In this document: positions 24,684 to 34,940 of the stretch, piece after piece
Layout: each line of letters begins with the position of its first letter
How positions within the stretch are numbered: the stretch's first letter is position 1
Made by a program: the position numbers and the translations under genes
The notes under the pieces: model-generated
Seen by the model: the letters and a program-made list of their open reading frames with translations, nothing else
Database searches by the model: none
Told to the model about the DNA's origin: nothing
From: Sophora flavescens
Lineage: Eukaryota; Streptophyta; Magnoliopsida; Fabales; Fabaceae
Length of the DNA: 64,000 nt
Assembly (NCBI GenBank): GCA_030762895.1
Contig: CM061067.1
Span: forward strand, 48,633,667 to 48,697,666
Reading direction: 5' to 3'

Positions 24684-24796
24684 ATTCAGAGTTTTGGGAA
24701 ATAGATGATGACGTTTGAACCACCTTTCCACTCCGTAAACGCATACAAATAAATTTGTATGTCAAATTCGTGACACTGTACGAGTTACTCTAAACT

Positions 24797-24816
24797 CGTC
24801 CCACTGGGCGTGCCAA
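24797..24816 (-). promoter_or_regulatory. Primer binding site of the Tat element
   Basis: Two bases inside the 5' LTR, the minus strand reads ttggcacgcccagtgggacg, containing the TGG expected opposite the CCA end of a tRNA primer. The tRNA species was not identified. Confidence 0.65.
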
Positions 24817-24818
24817 TT

Positions 24819-25972
24819 TGTTAACGCTGGTTTTTGGTTGGTGTCCAAATTCCCTTTGTTACAAATAATTCAAGATCAGACGAGTGTGGGGCGAACGAGT
24901 TATGCGGTAATCTCGTCAGTATATGTGTATATATGTCTGCCAAGTATGAATTTGACAAATTAGTCAAATCTAATAAATACTGGCAAAGACTTGGGTTTTG
25001 TATTTTTGAAAATATGTTTTTAATTTGAAAAGAAAAGTTGGTTTCTTAAATAAAAGTAACTTCCTAATTGCATAACTATTTGTACGTAAAATGAAATGGA
25101 AATAACATTAATTTGAAAAGAAATTCATATAAAGCGTGATTAAATGAAATACTGAAAGTAATGAAGAACATGTAAAGAACTTAAAGGAAATCAGTATTGA
25201 AGAACGAGTAAAGAATTTAGAAGGATAAAACCAATACTGTACTGGGTCATAATATTAAATTGAACTGAATATGAAAAGGGTGGAGGAAATACTTGAGTGT
25301 GATCCGTCAATCTGCTGTGTGATCGAGATATGTAGGATGTATATCAAGTAACCTCCTCCTTTACATCGTGATTACTAGTATTTATAGGCAAGTAAAATAA
25401 CTACTTAGAAATAACCCCCTATCTAAAAGACTGCCACATGTCTTTGGCAGTTCTCTTTAAGTTTTATATTAAAACTGTTTGTCAAGCAAATCTGATAACT
25501 GTTCAATTTTTTGAACTGCTCTGCGTCAACTTGATTGTCTTCGACGGTTTGGCTGCTTGACGGTTTATCTTGCTGATGCCTGGTCAACCTAGAGGACTTA
25601 GCCGTTTCCACATTTCTGATGCGTTTGACAACTCTTCTTAGCACTTTGTAAAAGAACTGGGTTGTCGATTTATCCTTTCTGTCGGCCAGTATCTTCTTGT
25701 CGGCTAAGTATAATACTCTAAGAAATATCATTCATCATTGTGATTCCTTTGTCAACTAGTCAAATGCATCCGTCATTAATCAGAAATTTCCACTCTTGAC
25801 AGATGCGCTCTTAGTTTCACCTTTTTGACGGCTATGCTTGTCTGATATGTTATCTAAAGAATCTTCTTGTCAACTTCACACTTGTTACTTCTCATACTCT
25901 TCTGAGTTTGACGTTCTTCCGTCATCCTGTCGGATTTATTTCTGTCAAGAATTTGAAATTCTTCCTCTAACA
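24819..25972 (-). repeat. 5' LTR of the Tat element
   Basis: 1,154 bp, from tgttaacgctgg to ctctaaca on the plus strand. It lacks the MITE found in the other LTR. By eye the LTRs differ by a few percent, including small indels (gaagaa near 25162). Confidence 0.9.
25375..25386 (-). promoter_or_regulatory. TATA box of the Tat 5' LTR
   Basis: Minus-strand ctataaatact, the expected promoter for gag-pol transcription. The distance to the primer site leaves room for R and U5. Confidence 0.55.
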
Positions 25973-25976
25973 GCAT

Positions 25977-26454
25977 CCTACTCACGAGTCCACAATAATA
26001 AAATAGACAGCTAGAGAGGGTTTTAAATGTGTCACAGGAAATATATTTATTGTAACAATTTTGCCGCAACCATAATACCCTAAAAGAAACCTTTCAAGTG
26101 TCAACCAGAGAAGCTCACAGGTATCAAGCTCGGATGTCAGTCAAACTGAAGACAAACTCTCCATATTTTGCCATGCTTTTACTACTGTCCATATCTTCAC
26201 AAATCTCTAAAGACAAAAATGTGAAACTAATTATCTGATCGAGGATAGTGATTTTTTTTTTTTGGTTGAATTGGGTGTCCTATTATTTTTTTTATAAGCA
26301 AAATTATCATTAAAAGTGAATGCTCAGAGATCCGAACCCATATCATCAATAATCAATAGGTTAAAGTAATACTTTAGTCCCTATACGTGACATGAATTCT
26401 CGATTTGGTCCATATACATAAATAATTATTAAAATGGTCCCTATACATACAAAA
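25977..26454. other. Right flank of Tat insertion, probable SEC24 intron
   Basis: Begins with the second copy of the cctac target duplication. No SEC24 exon is recognisable. A tttggtccatatac-type repeat tail lies at 26355-26450 immediately before the next CACTA element. Confidence 0.5.
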
Positions 26455-29413
26455 CACTAGTGCAATAAGTGCTTTTTACGTCAGTTAAAATTGATTTTTT
26501 ACGTCAGAATACTGACTGACGTAAATACAACTGACGTTAATAGTTAATATTTTAACGTCAGTTGAGAACTGACGTTAAATATAACACTATTAACGTCAGT
26601 TCCTTAACAAAACCGACGTTAATTTTGTAAAAATTAACGTCGGTTTTTTAAACAACTGACGTTAAACTAAAACTATTAACGTCAGTTCTTTAATACAACG
26701 GACGTTGATTTTGTTAAAACTAACGTCAGTTGTTATAAAGAACTGACGTTAAAGGTTTAATTTTAACGTCAGTTGTAATAAACAACTGACATTAATAGTG
26801 TACTGTATATTTTATAAAATACTATTAACGTCAGTTGTTTGATACAACTGACGTTAATAGGTTTTTTTTTAAATTCATTTTTAAAATATCACTCCCCTCA
26901 ACTATCCCTGCATTCAGTCCCAGTAACACAGAATATCACACACATTACAGAATTGCAAAGGAAAATTGAACAATGGGGGGACTTAAAACCAAAACCCATG
27001 TATATATATAAATAAATTTTAGTTCCAATGTCTAAAAAACAAAACTATCTAAGGATATATATATACATGTTATTAATTAGTTTCTAAAGTCTAACAAAAA
27101 AACTATTTATCTAAGTAGTGCGGAGGTATGTTGTCAATTCCTTTTTCAGCCGCATACTTGAAGAAGAATTCAGCGAAGCGCATCCTCAAGTCTCTTAACT
27201 CATCTTCTTCAATAGGCGATTGGTCGATAAATGCCTAGACATGTTCAAATAATAACAATAACATCAATGCAAGTCATCTTCAAAACTATAATATATAATT
27301 TAACAAGTTGTTTAAATATTACCTTCTTCCATCCATCCGTAATAGATGCGGAGACTATGTTCAGCATATGAAGCATCACATAATAGCCGCACGACCAACT
27401 GTCAGTTTGAAATCGAGACTACCAACAAAATTAATTTCAACGTCAGTTGAATATACACATAAATTAGTAATTATAATATTAATTATTTGATAAATAAACT
27501 ACCAAACCTTGAGGATGTTCCATACAAGATTTGCTTTAGCCTTAGAAGTCCTACTTCTCCCGTTGGCGCAACTTATGCTACTCGCCTTCAGCGCGCTATC
27601 ATAAACAAATAATCATGTCGATCAATTAACAAACTCATATATCATGTGTGTAATAAACTAAAAACAACTGATATTAAAACTTAAATTAAATTTAAGATTA
27701 GTTACTTACATATTTACAGCTTCCACCACCTTCGGTGGCGGATCATGGTGGAGAGAGCAGAAGAATATGACAGTATGCCTAGACGGGTGAAGTACGAACA
27801 ACTGCCAATGGCGATCCATACAGTAGGGAGCCAGATATAATTCTTTCGGATTGTCTCCCAACAAGTTCCCTAAGTATTTACTCAATGCATCGCCAGCAAA
27901 GAACTCGGGCAAAAGGATTGGCGGATCTAAGAAACCGTAAACTGATGCAACGCCCTTATCAAGCTGAAGACGATGGGGATACCTAAGATATGAAAAGGTG
28001 TGGATGTTAATTACATAATATATATATTGAAATTAAAATAAATTATTAAATGGAAAAATACCAAAAATAAATAAGTTATAAAATTAAAATTAACTTACGT
28101 GCACCAGAGACTGATGACATTGCTGTTCATCCAGACGTTATTTCTGTAGGCGTTCCCGAGATCGCCACCAACGAAGGAAAATATCCTCTGTTGATCTGGG
28201 CGTGCCACCCATCCATCGTGATCCAATGGACATTCAAAAATCTCAAACGCATAATCCTCACCAAGTGAGAACAAACGAGTGATAGGTGACAGCGACACCG
28301 ACGTCGACTTAGCCTTCAGTTTAGGAAAAATAAAATTTATAAGTTTTCGATAATTAAAAAAACACAAGTAATTATTTGACTAATTTGGACATTAATAATG
28401 AATAAATACCTTTGCTAACATTTCGAGCTCATGTCGTTTGGAGTCCAACTCAAGCCCACGCCTTTTCATTTCCAACTCATGCTCATGGCGCTGGACTTCC
28501 AACTCCCGCTCCCTAGCTGCCAACTCATCGTCCTCCACATGTGTCATACTAAAACTCTCTTTTGTGCTCACATGTGAAGCGTTGGCAAGCCCTGCGGTGT
28601 CCTGGGATGTACCGACGGAGGAAAGCTCTTTGGCAAGCGCCTGCTTGAATTCTGGGTTGGCTATTAAGCCTTGCATCAGATGTGTTGTAATATCTGGGTT
28701 GGACATGAGGTGCTGAGTAATGTCAGCCAAAATTGATGCTTCATTGACCACCCGCTTTCGTGAAGCAGACTTGCCATAATATTGTTTGATGGTCATGTTC
28801 CCAGGAACACCGAGAACCCGACCAGGATGGTCTTTCTTGCCTAGAGCATTCATCAAGACGTCCTGCCGTCCAGAAGGGACGAATGCGCCCTGGGAGGATT
28901 TTGCTTTAAGATCCATCTACAATGAAAAAAAATGAAAAAACGTGCAAGTGAAAAGTGTTGCAAATATCAATTGAAATCAAGTTAATTATTTACTTACAAT
29001 CTTATCTGCCACTTCGCGAGTGACATCAACTTTAAAAGATCCCGCCTTTGTCATGTGGCCGGCTAACCAGTCATCCTCGCGGTCGATGTCCGACGGAGGA
29101 CTTGATGGTGTGCCCTCAGGCACCTCTCCTCTTTCAATCCTAGCAGAGTGCTCTTCCTGCTTCGCCCTCAGCCTATCCGCCATCATCTACTGGATCCGAG
29201 TATGGTACCCACCCTGAGACATGGTGTGGCGGTGGACGTTCTTCACCTGATTCTGCTGACCCTTATTTGCCTTAGCCTATTCAAACAAAAACACATAATT
29301 AAATACAGTTAAATGATATATAATAAGCATACAAAATTAACTTAATCAACCAACCTGAAATTCTCCATCCTGTCGACTCCTGGTAAACATATCCCAAGTA
29401 TCCTTAATCACCT
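26455..29413 (-). mobile_element. Truncated CACTA (En/Spm) element
   Basis: The terminal motif cactagtgcaataagtgc starts at 26455, followed by dense subterminal repeats. The coding region for a transposase-associated protein follows on the minus strand. No matching right terminus exists: at about 29413 the sequence changes within a few bases to copia reverse transcriptase. About 3 kb remain. Confidence 0.8.
26478..26862. repeat. CACTA subterminal repeats (aacgtcagtt)
   Basis: More than a dozen copies of acgtcagtt or its reverse complement aactgacgt, many in head-to-head pairs. They are the probable transposase-binding array of the element. Confidence 0.85.
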
Positions 29414-29420
29414 CGCGCTT
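27103..29420 (-). pseudogene. CACTA transposase-associated protein with Ulp1-like protease domain
   Basis: Multi-exon gene. Approximate exons: 29420-29357, 29240-28986, 28916-28410, 28317-28099, 27986-27713, 27595-27501, 27425-27313, 27234-27103. The N-terminal half has Ptta/En/Spm plant transposase features (FTRSRQDGEFQ, MNALGKKDHPGRVLGV, IKQYYG) and a charged coiled coil (ERELEVQRHEHELEMKR). The C-terminal half is a C48 Ulp1-type cysteine protease: catalytic His context DRHWQLFVL and catalytic Cys context DSWSCGYYVM. An in-frame TAG at 29187-29189 and the loss of the 5' end make it non-functional. Such fusions are common in plant CACTA elements; the role of the protease is unknown. Confidence 0.75.
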
Positions 29421-30424
29421 GGTTTGGGAAGTTCAGTAACGTCATCCGGCAGTTTGGCATGATTCGTTGCGAGGCAGACCATTCTGTATTCTTTAAATGA
29501 TCATCCTTGAATAAACGTATTTATCTCGTGGTGTATGTGGATGATATTGTTATTACAGGTGACGATCAGGAAGGCATTAAGGAATTGAAGCAACACTTGT
29601 TTAAACATTTTCAAACCAAAGATATTGGACAATTGCGGTATTTTCTTGGGATTGAAGTAGCCCAATCAAGAACAGGTGTTGTCATTTCTCATAGGAAATA
29701 TGCCCTTGACATTCTTGAAGAAACAGGGATGCTAGATTGTAAACCTGTTGATACTCCTATGGACCCAAATGTAAAGCTTCTACCTAATGAGGGGGAGCCC
29801 TATCCTGACCCAGGCAGATATAGAAGATTAGTTGGGAAGTTAAATTATCTCACCATGACTCGACCAGACACTACAAAAAAAAAAACCTATTTAGCGACCG
29901 AATATTTCGGTCGCTAAACATGATAATTCAGTTGCTATACTGTGTAGTGACCGAATTAAGGGGGTAGCAGAAACCCTGGTGGCTAAATGTTTAGCGACCG
30001 AATTTGTATTTCGGTCGCAAATTTGCGACCGATATTTCGGTCGCCGTATAGTTGGTCGCATGCTCAGATAACCGATTCGGTGACCGATATTTCGGTCGCA
30101 AATTTTGACTTTTTTTTTATATAAAAATTTTCCTGTAACTTAATCCTACCGACCAAATTTTGTTTTTCAACTATTACCCCATTGATTTTTAATTTCTGAT
30201 ATAAACAAAATACACCAATATTTTTTTTGAATAAATAGAAAACGTAAATATTATATACTAACGATCCAAAACACCACAATCAATATGATCAAGAAAACAT
30301 ATACATTAATTAACGCAAGTTTAATAATTGTTTATAAAAAAAAAGTTTAATAATGTACTAATTAACGATCAAAACATAAAAACACACCGCAGTCAATAAG
30401 TACTAATCAAAATATCAAAACTCA

Positions 30425-30813
30425 TCAATCTTCCAAAGGGATGAACATGTAGAAGCGAGAACCCCCAAGTTTCTTAAACTTTGCCAATGCACCTGTGGAC
30501 AACAAATACAACTCCCTGATACCATTTGTATCTGTTGCAAAATATGGACGATCCTCATGGATTACTATATTCCCATTGAACATATTTCCGCTTTTGTCTT
30601 CAATAGTCACAACACGCGGTATTTCTTGTCCCCAACGACGGTAGAATGATCGCGGGATTGAAATCAAATCCTGCAAATACACAAGAACAATTTAGTAATG
30701 ATTAGTTTATGCCTTAACCATCATTACGTGAATCCGATCATTATTCTTAAGTTGATGAGATACTGTACCTGGTCTATATGGATGGCAGTTTCAAAACATT
30801 TAGTCGGATCCAT
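30425..30813 (-). CDS. Two-exon B3-like small protein in CACTA element
   Basis: Exon 1 30813-30769 starts at ATG (MDPTKCFETAIHIDQ) and ends at a GT donor. Exon 2 30670-30425 follows a tttgcag acceptor in phase 0. The 96-residue product is stop-free: SIPRSFYRRWGQEIPRVVTI, a VTIEDKSGN turn and a C-terminal FKKLGGSRFYMFIPLED. This order of strands resembles a plant B3 DNA-binding domain (LPxxF near the start, GSxFYMFI-like end), but similarity is weak and judged from memory. A captured exon pair or an element-encoded DNA-binding protein are both possible. It is the only uninterrupted spliced ORF I found in the window. Confidence 0.5.
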
Positions 30814-31029
30814 TTTCTGATAAAACGATAAGGAAAACAAGTCATATGTCTAAACTTCATCAAGTGATAATAAGAAAAGATGGAAAGATCCATGTAGCAT
30901 ACTAGCATGTTAAAATAGAACAAAGAAATGCAACTTCACATGCAACTTTACATATTAGCAAACATAGTAGTTTTCAGGAAAGCAGATGCTTTTACGTCGT
31001 TTTGAAGGATGGTCATAGAGAGGACTTTT

Positions 31030-32198
31030 CCTACTGGAAATGCCTAGATAACCTAGTAAGGATGGTCATCAACAACTATTTCTGGAAAGCTCCATTGCCT
31101 AGTGAAACAAATGAGTAGAAAACCAGAGTTACTTTCATAATATTGTGTACAGAGCTACTTTCTAATGTGAATAATGTTTGAATGATGACGGCACGTCATG
31201 TGCCTGGCAAATTGTGCCCCACCCTTCATTTTATCTAACCCTATACTTAATCCTTCATTATCTAAGACCTTGGCCTTAAGGCAGAATTAAAGAAAAACCT
31301 CAAACTTCAAGAATCCTTCAAGCATATCCAAAATATTGAATGAGCATGCGTGCCCTGAGAAGGTACGCATGCTCATTAATATTGAATCTCAAATAGGAAA
31401 CTAAGGCTTTCGTAGCTTAATAATTAACTCTAGCAGAAAATAAAACCATTGACTTATAAGGATTGCAACATACTTCAACAAATATATATTGAAGCATATT
31501 TCAATACAAACTTAGATAAAATATAGTAGCAAACATCCTATTGAGCTCCGCTCTCCACTAACAAGACAACACATAATTGTCAAACACATGCATAACTTCT
31601 AAATTAGCAACACACAACAAGCATCCCGCCTTTTTGACAGGATCACATCCTATTGAGCTCTGCTCTCCACTAACAAACAACACATAATTGAAAATTCATG
31701 CATAAATATTAAATTATCAGCACACAATCAGCATCTTGCCTTTCAGGCAGGATACCTTCCTATTGAGCTCAGCTCTCCACTAACAAACAACAAGATATAT
31801 AGTGTGTATAGGCCATCATTACCTCTCTACATTTTATTCAGACATTATCACAACTAACATTGGTAAGATTATCCTCAATATGACCCAGTGGATGTCATTG
31901 CCATTGCACACTATAATGCATAAATAAAAATAATCGTGTCAGAGCTGAAATGACAACATTTGATAATATTACTTTATAAGGTTTCTATCCAAATCCCAAA
32001 TCTAATATAAAACTAGTTATGTTTGGTTGTTTTGTAAGAGGGCTATAAGTGACCCTCCTACTGGAAATGCCTAGATAACCTAGTAAGGATGGTCATCAAC
32101 AACTATTTCTGGAAAGCTCAATTGCCTAGTGAAACAAATGAGTAGAAAACCAGAGTTGCTTTCATTATATTGTGTACAGAGATGCTTTCTAATGTGAT
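31030..32198. repeat. Internal repeats of the CACTA element
   Basis: A roughly 140-bp segment starting cctactggaaatgcctagat occurs at 31030 and 32057 in direct orientation. Between them, a 110-bp unit with cctattgagctc is repeated three times (31537, 31649, 31759). Confidence 0.85.
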
Positions 32199-32288
32199 GA
32201 CCATCACGGTCGTGACAGACCAACCAGGAAGAATTTCCAAGGCAGAATCTGTCACGGCTTGGCCGTGATGGCCATCACGGCCGTGACG
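32198..32288. repeat. Palindromic ggccatcacggcc minisatellite, copy 2
   Basis: Two units of the same tcacggccgtgac-type palindrome as at 5570-5815, located at the right edge of the 140-bp direct repeat within the CACTA element. Confidence 0.85.
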
Positions 32289-33767
32289 CGCATTACTTGA
32301 TTTTGCCAAAGGGAAGAAGACTTACTGTGCTGCGGTGGTAACGGTGGCGTTGCTCTGGTGGTGACGGTGGTGGCGCTGCTCTGGACGTGCGGAGGAAGAC
32401 GGACCTAAGAGAGAGAGAAATGGTTAGAGACGGAGAGAGAGAGACAGAGACAGACAGAGATGGAGAGAGAGAAACGGAGAGGGAGAGGGAGAGAGAGAGA
32501 GACATAGATAGAGATGGAGAGAGAGAGAGAAACAGAGAGGGAGAGGGCTTACCTGACGGCGGTGGCTGGAGGCTGGTGGTCGGAGCTTGCGAGGAAGAGA
32601 GAATGATGGCCGGAGAGGAGCTGCTGTGCCGCGCCGCCTGCGTGTGAGAGAGAAGAGAGGAAAAGAGAGAAATGGGGGTTGAGAGAAAGGAACGTCGCGA
32701 TTTAGGGATTTCAGTTTTAGCGACCGAATAATTCGGTCGCTAAATCGGTCGCTACACGGGTAAATTTGAAATTTGAATTCATAAATTTAGCGACCGATTT
32801 AAAATTCGGTCGCTAACGCGCTCTATTTTAATTCTTTTACGTGCCTTTTAGCGACCGATTTAACATCGGTCGCCAAGATAAATGGAATTTAACCGTTGCA
32901 TTTAACTCAGTCGCCATTTCGGTCACTAAAAAGTCATAAATTTTTGACTTTTTAATTTCCTTTATTTGACGACCGAAATAGAGACCGATAACTCTGCTAC
33001 GCTCTATTTCGGTCGCAATATCAACTGTAATCAGTTTTGATGTAGATCCTACAATCGGTCGCCATTTCGGTCGCAAACTGCAACCAACAAATTCGGTCAC
33101 TATTTTCGATCGCTAAATGACCTTTTTTTTGTAGTGAGACCTTGCTTTTCCGGTTAGTGTTGTAAGTCAGTTTCTCAACTCACCATGTGACAGTCATTGG
33201 AATGCTGTTGTTCGGATCCTAAGATATATCAAGGGATCACCTGGTAAAGGGATTGTTTATATGGACAGGGGTCATACTAATATCATGGGGTATACATATG
33301 CAGATTGGGCAGGCGATGCTAGTGATAGGAGGTCTACTTCAGGCTACTGTGTGCTTATTGGAGGTAGTCTGATTTTATGGAAAAGTAAGAAGCAGAATGT
33401 TGTTGCAAGATCAAGCACAGAAGCAGAGTATCGTGCTATGGCTAATACTACTTGTGAACTCCTATGGCTAAAATATTTGCTCCAAGAGTTGAAGTTTTGT
33501 GAGATAGGTCCTATGAAACTTGCTTGTGATAACCAATCAGCATTGTATCTTTCTTCAAATCCTATCTTCCATGAAAGAACCAAGCATATAGAAGTTGATT
33601 GTCACTTCATCCGGGAAAAGATCCTCTCGGGCATCATTAAGACTTCCTTTGTGGGTACTAGAGATCAACTTGCAGATATGATGACTAAGTCTTTACGGGG
33701 TCCTAGAATAGCATACATATGTGACAAGTCGATTGCATCGACGTATATGCTCCAGACTTGAGGGGAG

Positions 33768-33962
33768 TGTTGAATATAATTAATATATGGACGGTGGATT
33801 TATGTGGACCGGTGTGGACAGTTGTTGAATATAGTTAATATATGGACGGTGGATTTATGTGGACGGTGGAGTCCCATCCATTATATTCTTATGATTCATT
33901 GTATATTTCTCCTAGGACTTAGTATAGACTTTTATTGTTCTAGGAATCAAGTCTAGAGTCAA

Positions 33963-34028
<66 letters not shown>

Positions 34029-34079
34029 TGTACTCCTATTCAATAATATACAAGTAAAAGTATTCAGTTTTCATATTCA
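33768..34079 (+). repeat. Copia LTR, first copy
   Basis: Begins tgttgaatataatt after a polypurine tract and ends tttcatattca. It contains an internal duplication of the atatatggacggtgg region (about 33784 and 33838) and a (TA)n run at 33964-34026. Confidence 0.8.
33964..34026. repeat. (TA)n microsatellite in copia LTR
   Basis: About 30 TA units, absent or tiny (tatatata) in the second LTR copy, so it expanded after duplication or contracted there. Confidence 0.95.
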
Positions 34080-34082
34080 AGT

Positions 34083-34746
34083 GGGGAGTTAAATTATCTC
34101 ACCATGACTCGAACAGACCTTACTTTTCCGGTTAGTGTTGTAAGTCAGTTTCTCAACTCACCATGTGACAGTCATTGGAATGCTGTTGTTCGGATCCTAA
34201 GATATATCAAGGGATCACCTGGTAAAGGGATTGTTTATATGGACAGGGGTCATACTAATATCATGGGGTATACAGATGCAGATTGGGCAGGCGATGCTGG
34301 TGATATGAGGTCTACTTCAGGCTACTGTGTGCTTATTGGAGGTAATCTGATTTCATGGAAAAGTAAGAAGCAGAATGTTGTTGCAAGATCAAACACAGAA
34401 GCAGAGTATCGTGCAATGGCTAATATTACTTATGAACTCCTATGGCTAAAATATTTGCTCCAAGAGTTGAAGTTTTGTGAGATAGGTCCTATGGAACTTG
34501 CTTGTGATAACCAATCAGCATTGTATCTTTCTTCAAATCCTATCTTCCATGAAAGAACCAAGCATATATAAGTTGATTGTCACTTCATCAGGGAAAAGAT
34601 CCTCTCGGGCATCATTAAGACTTCCTTTGTGGGTACTAGAGATCAACTTGCAGATATGATGACTAAGTCTTTACGGGGTCCTAGAATAGCATACATATGT
34701 GACAAGCTGATTGCATCAGACATATATGCTCCAGCTTGAGGGGGGG
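34083..34746 (+). pseudogene. Second copy of copia RNase H region
   Basis: Nearly identical to 29841-29866 plus 33137-33767, starting at the same gttaaattatctcacc string, without the CACTA insertion. ADWAGD, STSGYCVL and STEAEYRAM-like motifs are retained (here NTEAEYRAM). A TAA at 34569-34571 truncates the frame after RTKHI. It is followed by a polypurine-like ggggggtgttga and the second LTR. Confidence 0.9.
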
Positions 34747-34940
34747 TGTTGAATATAATTAATATATGGACGGTGGATTTATGTGGACGGTGTGGATGGT
34801 GGAGTCCCATCCATTGTATTCTTATGATTCATTGAATATTTCTCCTAGGACTTAGTATAGACTTTTATTGTTCTAGGAATCAAGTCTAGAGTCAAGTGTA
34901 TATATATCTACGAGTAAAAAGTATTCCGTTTTCATATTCA
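34747..34940 (+). repeat. Copia LTR, second copy
   Basis: 194 bp, the same ends as the LTR at 33768 but without the internal duplication and microsatellite expansion. Confidence 0.8.

Larger units (their letters stand above)
10412..25976 (-). mobile_element. Ty3/gypsy retrotransposon, Tat lineage, with antisense PMD gene
   Basis: A 15.6-kb element with two LTRs of about 1.15 kb starting TG and ending CA on the plus strand. Order on the minus strand: gag, aspartic protease, reverse transcriptase, degenerate RNase H, second RNase H, integrase, then about 5 kb containing a plus-strand plant-mobile-domain gene, then the 3' LTR. Dual RNase H and an extra antisense ORF between pol and the 3' LTR are known hallmarks of Tat elements. 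The 5-bp repeat cctac flanks it (10407-10411 and 25977-25981), with 4 extra bases at the right edge. Multiple stops and frameshifts make it non-autonomous now. Confidence 0.9.
29869..33136 (-). mobile_element. Complete CACTA element inserted in copia pol
   Basis: Ends cactacaaaaaaa and, inverted, tttttttgtagtg, with the 3-bp target duplication aga at 29866-29868 and 33137-33139. The related copia copy at 34083 shows the empty site (gaacagaccttac). Subterminal tttagcgaccgaa / ttcggtcgctaaa repeats fill 29892-30100 and 32718-33115. It carries a small two-exon ORF but no transposase, so it is non-autonomous. The purine-rich gagaga stretch 32403-32545 is simple sequence. Confidence 0.9.
29414..33767 (+). 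pseudogene. Copia RT-RNase H fragment, split by a CACTA element
   Basis: Plus-strand Ty1-copia pol. RAWFGKFSNVIRQFGM begins abruptly at 29414. The RT active site VVYVDDIVI follows, then YFLGIEVAQS and RLVGKLNYLTMTRPD up to 29866, where the CACTA element at 29869-33136 interrupts. It resumes at 33140 with SVVSQFLNSPC, ADWAGD, STSGYCVLIGG, STEAEYRAM and KHIEVDCHFIREKI, the RNase H. A TGA lies at 29498-29500. A gaggggag polypurine tract precedes the LTR at 33768. gag, protease, integrase and the 5' LTR are absent. Confidence 0.9.

Noticed and set aside
26478..26862. Possible CRISPR-like array
   Set aside because: Short repeats occur in both orientations with irregular spacing next to a CACTA end in a plant genome; they are subterminal transposon repeats.
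32387..32647. Arg/Glu-rich ORF, possible nuclear protein
   Set aside because: It is a translation of (GA)n-type purine repeats inside the CACTA element.
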